Part shown: one piece after another, positions 61,699 to 64,000 of the stretch
How the letters are laid out: each line of letters starts with the position of its first letter
Position numbering within the stretch: position 1 is the stretch's first letter
Assembly: GCA_021647365.1 (NCBI GenBank)
Contig: JAKIUW010000007.1
Location: 41,463 to 105,462 of the forward strand
Source: Cocleimonas sp.
GTDB lineage: Bacteria > Pseudomonadota > Gammaproteobacteria > Thiotrichales > Thiotrichaceae
Reading direction: 5' to 3'
Length of the DNA: 64,000 nt
The notes under the pieces: generated by a model
The model's database searches: none
What the model was told of the DNA's origin: nothing
What the model saw: only the letters and a program-made list of their open reading frames with translations
Made by a program: the position numbers and the translations under genes

Positions 61699-61998
61699 TT
61701 ACGCCTCCGCCTCAACATTTAAGGTACTACCTTCAGCCAATCTTACATAGGATTTTTTCCAGTCTTTGCGCTTACCTAATCTTTTACCAAAGCTTTTCGC
61801 TTTACCTTTAACATTTACAGTACGCACATCAGCAACCTTAACTTCAAACAAAGCCTCTACCGCATTCTTGATCTCACGTTTACTTGCACCTACCGCAACC
61901 TTAAACACATAAATGTTTGTCTCAGAACCTGAAACTGCTTTTTCTGTTACATGCGGACCGTAGACCACATGATATATTTTTTCTTCTGATTGACTCAT
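61699..61998 (-). CDS. rplW: 50S ribosomal protein L23
   Basis: 99 residues from the ATG at 61998, which has AGGAG 8 bp upstream and overlaps the rplD stop as ATGA; a GTG three codons earlier is less likely. [20 protein letters not shown] (about 11-30) and [20 protein letters not shown] are conserved. It is the docking site for trigger factor and SRP. Confidence 0.97.
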   Translation of the reverse strand: MSQSEEKIYHVVYGPHVTEKAVSGSETNIYVFKVAVGASKREIKNAVEALFEVKVADVRTVNVKGKAKSFGKRLGKRKDWKKSYVRLAEGSTLNVEAEA

Positions 61999-62597
61999 GA
62001 CAACCACTCCTGCACTTTCTTAATAGCTGCAGATGAGATAACAACCTTATCGTGATTAACTAAACTCACCGGGTTTAACTTAGAAACAGTTAAAGTCTCA
62101 CAGTTAGGGATATTACGAGCCGACAAAGTGATATTATTATCCTCTTCATCACTTATAAGCAGGACATTACTGACATCCAACTTACCAAGCTCAGCAACCA
62201 TTGCTTTTGTCTTAGGCTCTTTTACACCAAAGCTATCAACAATAATTAACGACTCCGAACGAACTAACTCTGAAAAGATTGAACACATCGCAGAGCGATA
62301 CATTTTTTTATTAAGCTTCTTAGAATAATCACGAGGACGCGCAGCAAATGTAACACCACCTTTACGCCAAAGAGGGCCACGAGATGTACCCGCACGAGCA
62401 CGACCAGTTCCTTTTTGACGCCATGGCTTAGCACCACCACCACTAACATCAGAACGAGTTTTTTGCGCCTTTGTACCTGCTCTACCAGTAGCCATATAAG
62501 CAACAACCACCTGATGAACTAGCGTTTCGTTATATTCTTTAGCAAAGACCGCGCCATCTAACTTGACCGCTTTACCATCTGTATTTTTTAAATTCAT
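61995..62597 (-). CDS. rplD: 50S ribosomal protein L4
   Basis: 200 residues; E. coli L4 has 201. The tunnel-lining loop is GGAKPWRQKGTGRARAGTSR (about 54-73), followed by SPLWR-like GPLWRKGGVTFAA. In E. coli L4 also represses its own S10 operon at transcription and translation, which makes the hairpin upstream of rplC of interest. Confidence 0.98.
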   Translation of the reverse strand: MNLKNTDGKAVKLDGAVFAKEYNETLVHQVVVAYMATGRAGTKAQKTRSDVSGGGAKPWRQKGTGRARAGTSRGPLWRKGGVTFAARPRDYSKKLNKKMYRSAMCSIFSELVRSESLIIVDSFGVKEPKTKAMVAELGKLDVSNVLLISDEEDNNITLSARNIPNCETLTVSKLNPVSLVNHDKVVISSAAIKKVQEWLS

Positions 62598-62602
62598 CCT
62601 GA

Positions 62603-63235
62603 TTAACCTTTAACCGCTGGCTTTACAAGTATATTGCCGCCACGAGCACCAGGAACAGCACCCTTAACAAGCATTAAATTCTTTTCCAGATCAACACTTA
62701 CAACCGTAAGACTCTGAGTAGTCTGACGAACAGCACCCATATGACCTGACATTTTCTTTCCCTTGAAAACACGACCTGGCGTTTGGTTCTGACCAATAGA
62801 ACCAGGAGTTCTGTGATTGATCGAGTTACCGTGAGTAGCATCTTTACCAGCAAAATTATAACGCTTCAACACACCAGCAAAACCTTTACCGATTGTTGTA
62901 CCCGTCACATCAACTTTTTGACCTGCTTCGAATAACTCAACTGTTAACTCAGCACCTAGCTCATACTCTTCAACAGAATCCACGCGAGACTCAGAAGTAA
63001 AAGAACCAGCCTCAACAGAAGCTTTTGCAAAGTGACCTGATGCAGACTTATTAACCTTCGAAGCTTTCTTAGCCCCCACCGTTAACTGGACAGCATTGTA
63101 ACCATCCGTTTCTACAGTCTTAATCTGAGAAATACGATTAGCTTGCATCTCCAACACCGTAACTGGTGTAGCAGTGCCATCTTCATTGTATATCCGGGTC
63201 ATTCCAACTTTCGAACCCAGTAGACTGATTGCCAT
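62603..63235 (-). CDS. rplC: 50S ribosomal protein L3
   Basis: 210 residues; E. coli L3 has 209. [20 protein letters not shown] (about 5-24), and [20 protein letters not shown] containing the conserved glutamine methylated in E. coli. GAGG lies 7-8 bp before the ATG. Separated from rpsJ by 273 bp, much longer than the other gaps in the block. Confidence 0.98.
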   Translation of the reverse strand: MAISLLGSKVGMTRIYNEDGTATPVTVLEMQANRISQIKTVETDGYNAVQLTVGAKKASKVNKSASGHFAKASVEAGSFTSESRVDSVEEYELGAELTVELFEAGQKVDVTGTTIGKGFAGVLKRYNFAGKDATHGNSINHRTPGSIGQNQTPGRVFKGKKMSGHMGAVRQTTQSLTVVSVDLEKNLMLVKGAVPGARGGNILVKPAVKG

Positions 63236-63265
63236 TTGGCCACCTCATTATAAATCAAATCAACT

Positions 63266-63281
63266 GTATACCTAGGTATAC
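63266..63281. promoter_or_regulatory. 16-bp perfect palindrome upstream of rplC
   Basis: GTATACCTAGGTATAC is fully self-complementary. It lies 31 bp upstream of the rplC start codon in the leader, just downstream (in transcription) of the U-tract hairpin. It could be a protein-binding site or an extra RNA stem. Confidence 0.4.
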
Positions 63282-63303
63282 CGCCGAAAATAAACTTTTT
63301 CGG

Positions 63304-63340
63304 AAAAAATCGGCTCGAAGCTTTAACAACCTCGAGCCGA
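63304..63340 (-). terminator. Intrinsic terminator or attenuator between rpsJ and rplC
   Basis: On the minus strand TCGGCTCGA (63340-63332) and TCGAGCCGA (63318-63310) form a perfect 9-bp GC-rich stem with a 13-nt loop, followed by six Ts (63309-63304). A second, weaker stem CCGAAAA/TTTTCGG follows. It would end rpsJ transcripts, or act as an attenuator for rplC and the genes behind it. Confidence 0.75.
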
Positions 63341-63352
63341 AGAAAGGCGCGC

Positions 63353-63361
63353 ATTATGCCA
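63353..63361 (-). promoter_or_regulatory. Candidate extended -10 promoter for rplC transcript
   Basis: TGGCATAAT on the minus strand has the extended -10 TGn and five of six TATAAT matches, followed by a GC-rich GCGCGCC discriminator as in stringently controlled promoters. The -35 position reads TTCCCT, a poor match. If real, transcription starts a few bases before the terminator-like hairpin. Confidence 0.4.
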
Positions 63362-63508
63362 GATAAAAAGGCGTTAGGGAACTCTAATGCTTATCTTTTT
63401 TCGATTAATTTCAAACTAAAAGAAATTAAATTAAAACCGATAATAAAAGAACCGCGCTCCTGCAATAAAAATCTATTGAGTACTCTAAAGCACCCAATAA
63501 GAAATCTC

Positions 63509-63820
63509 TTATGTCAGCTTAATCTGTACATCTACACCCGTTGCAAGATCTAACTTCATCAATGCATCGACAGTACGATCAGTTGGCTCAACAATGTCCA
63601 TAAGACGCTTGTGTGTACGAATTTCGTACTGATCACGCGCATCTTTGTTTACATGCGGAGAAACCAATATTGTAAAACGCTCTTTACGTGTAGGTAAAGG
63701 GATTGGTCCTTTTACTCTAGCACCTGTACGTTTTGCAGTTTCTACGATTTCACTTGCTGAACGATCAATTAGCTTGTGATCAAATGACTTCAAGCGAATT
63801 CTGATTTTTTGACCTGACAT
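63509..63820 (-). CDS. rpsJ: 30S ribosomal protein S10
   Basis: 103 residues, as in E. coli. [20 protein letters not shown] at the start and [20 protein letters not shown] (about 34-53). S10 is both a ribosomal protein and NusE, a partner of NusB in antitermination. It is separated from rplC by a terminator-like hairpin, and from tuf by 47 bp. Confidence 0.98.
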   Translation of the reverse strand: MSGQKIRIRLKSFDHKLIDRSASEIVETAKRTGARVKGPIPLPTRKERFTILVSPHVNKDARDQYEIRTHKRLMDIVEPTDRTVDALMKLDLATGVDVQIKLT

Positions 63821-63867
63821 AGTATTTACTCTTTATATGCTTAAATATTTTTTAGTGTTTAGACTGT

Positions 63868-64000
<133 letters not shown>

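Overview
The window is a chromosomal segment of a moderately AT-rich gammaproteobacterium. Supporting this are the E. coli-like S10-spc-alpha ribosomal block, the tesA/ybbA/ybbP cluster, dnaB followed by alr, FadE of the 815-residue gammaproteobacterial type, a FadI/FadJ pair, a UUG-started rpsT and a GlyGly-CTERM rhombotarget lipoprotein. Species cannot be named from the sequence. No tRNA, rRNA, CRISPR array, prophage or transposase gene was seen.

Layout. 1-4.1 kb: 3' end of a MalY/PatB lyase gene divergent from an XRE regulator, a tiny zinc-ribbon remnant, a YiaA/PspA membrane-stress pair and a rhombotarget lipoprotein. 4.1-8.5 kb: dnaB, alr, a glycine-zipper lipoprotein and a hypothetical gene. 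8.5-11.4 kb: a three-gene ABC importer. 11.7-21.7 kb: housekeeping genes (glnD, trmJ, suhB, rsmG, mnmG, yceH) with an MBL hydrolase and small membrane proteins. 21.9-29.3 kb: a beta-oxidation operon led by a permuted papain-fold protein (papain-like, fadE, fadI, fadJ). 29.4-37.3 kb: M28 peptidase, rpsT, a peroxiredoxin, a VOC protein, ybbP-ybbA divergent from tesA, a pseudouridine synthase and a DUF2007 protein. 37.5-41.4 kb: accessory surface/glycan genes (BspA-like lipoprotein, GT4 glycosyltransferase, GINT-like protein). 41.5-49.8 kb: EamA transporter, nadK, thioredoxin-like protein, DUF1244, recN, a thrombospondin-type-3 repeat protein, bioB and small unknowns. 49.9-64 kb: rplQ back to rpsJ and the end of tuf, all on the minus strand.

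The most striking feature is a dispersed palindromic repeat, core CACACCCCCC(TAG or CAC)TTTTACATGA, present at 23 loci between 0.9 and 49.9 kb as single arms or as palindromes whose two arms carry matching variants. It lies between convergent genes, between divergent genes and inside operons. It supplies the C-terminal codons of rsmG and the tail of the rhombotarget lipoprotein, and lies in frame inside the GINT-like gene. A second repeat (CCACGGA family) supplies the C-terminus of the EamA transporter and encloses copies of the first repeat at two sites. A third (TCGAAG/CTGAGC family) abuts the first at several sites and flanks dnaB in inverted orientation. None of these repeats was seen in the 14-kb ribosomal block.

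The ribosomal block also holds a candidate regulatory leader between rpsJ and rplC: a perfect 9-bp stem followed by six Us, an extended -10-like sequence just upstream and a 16-bp palindrome just downstream. Functions are assigned by reading motifs; no database search was possible.
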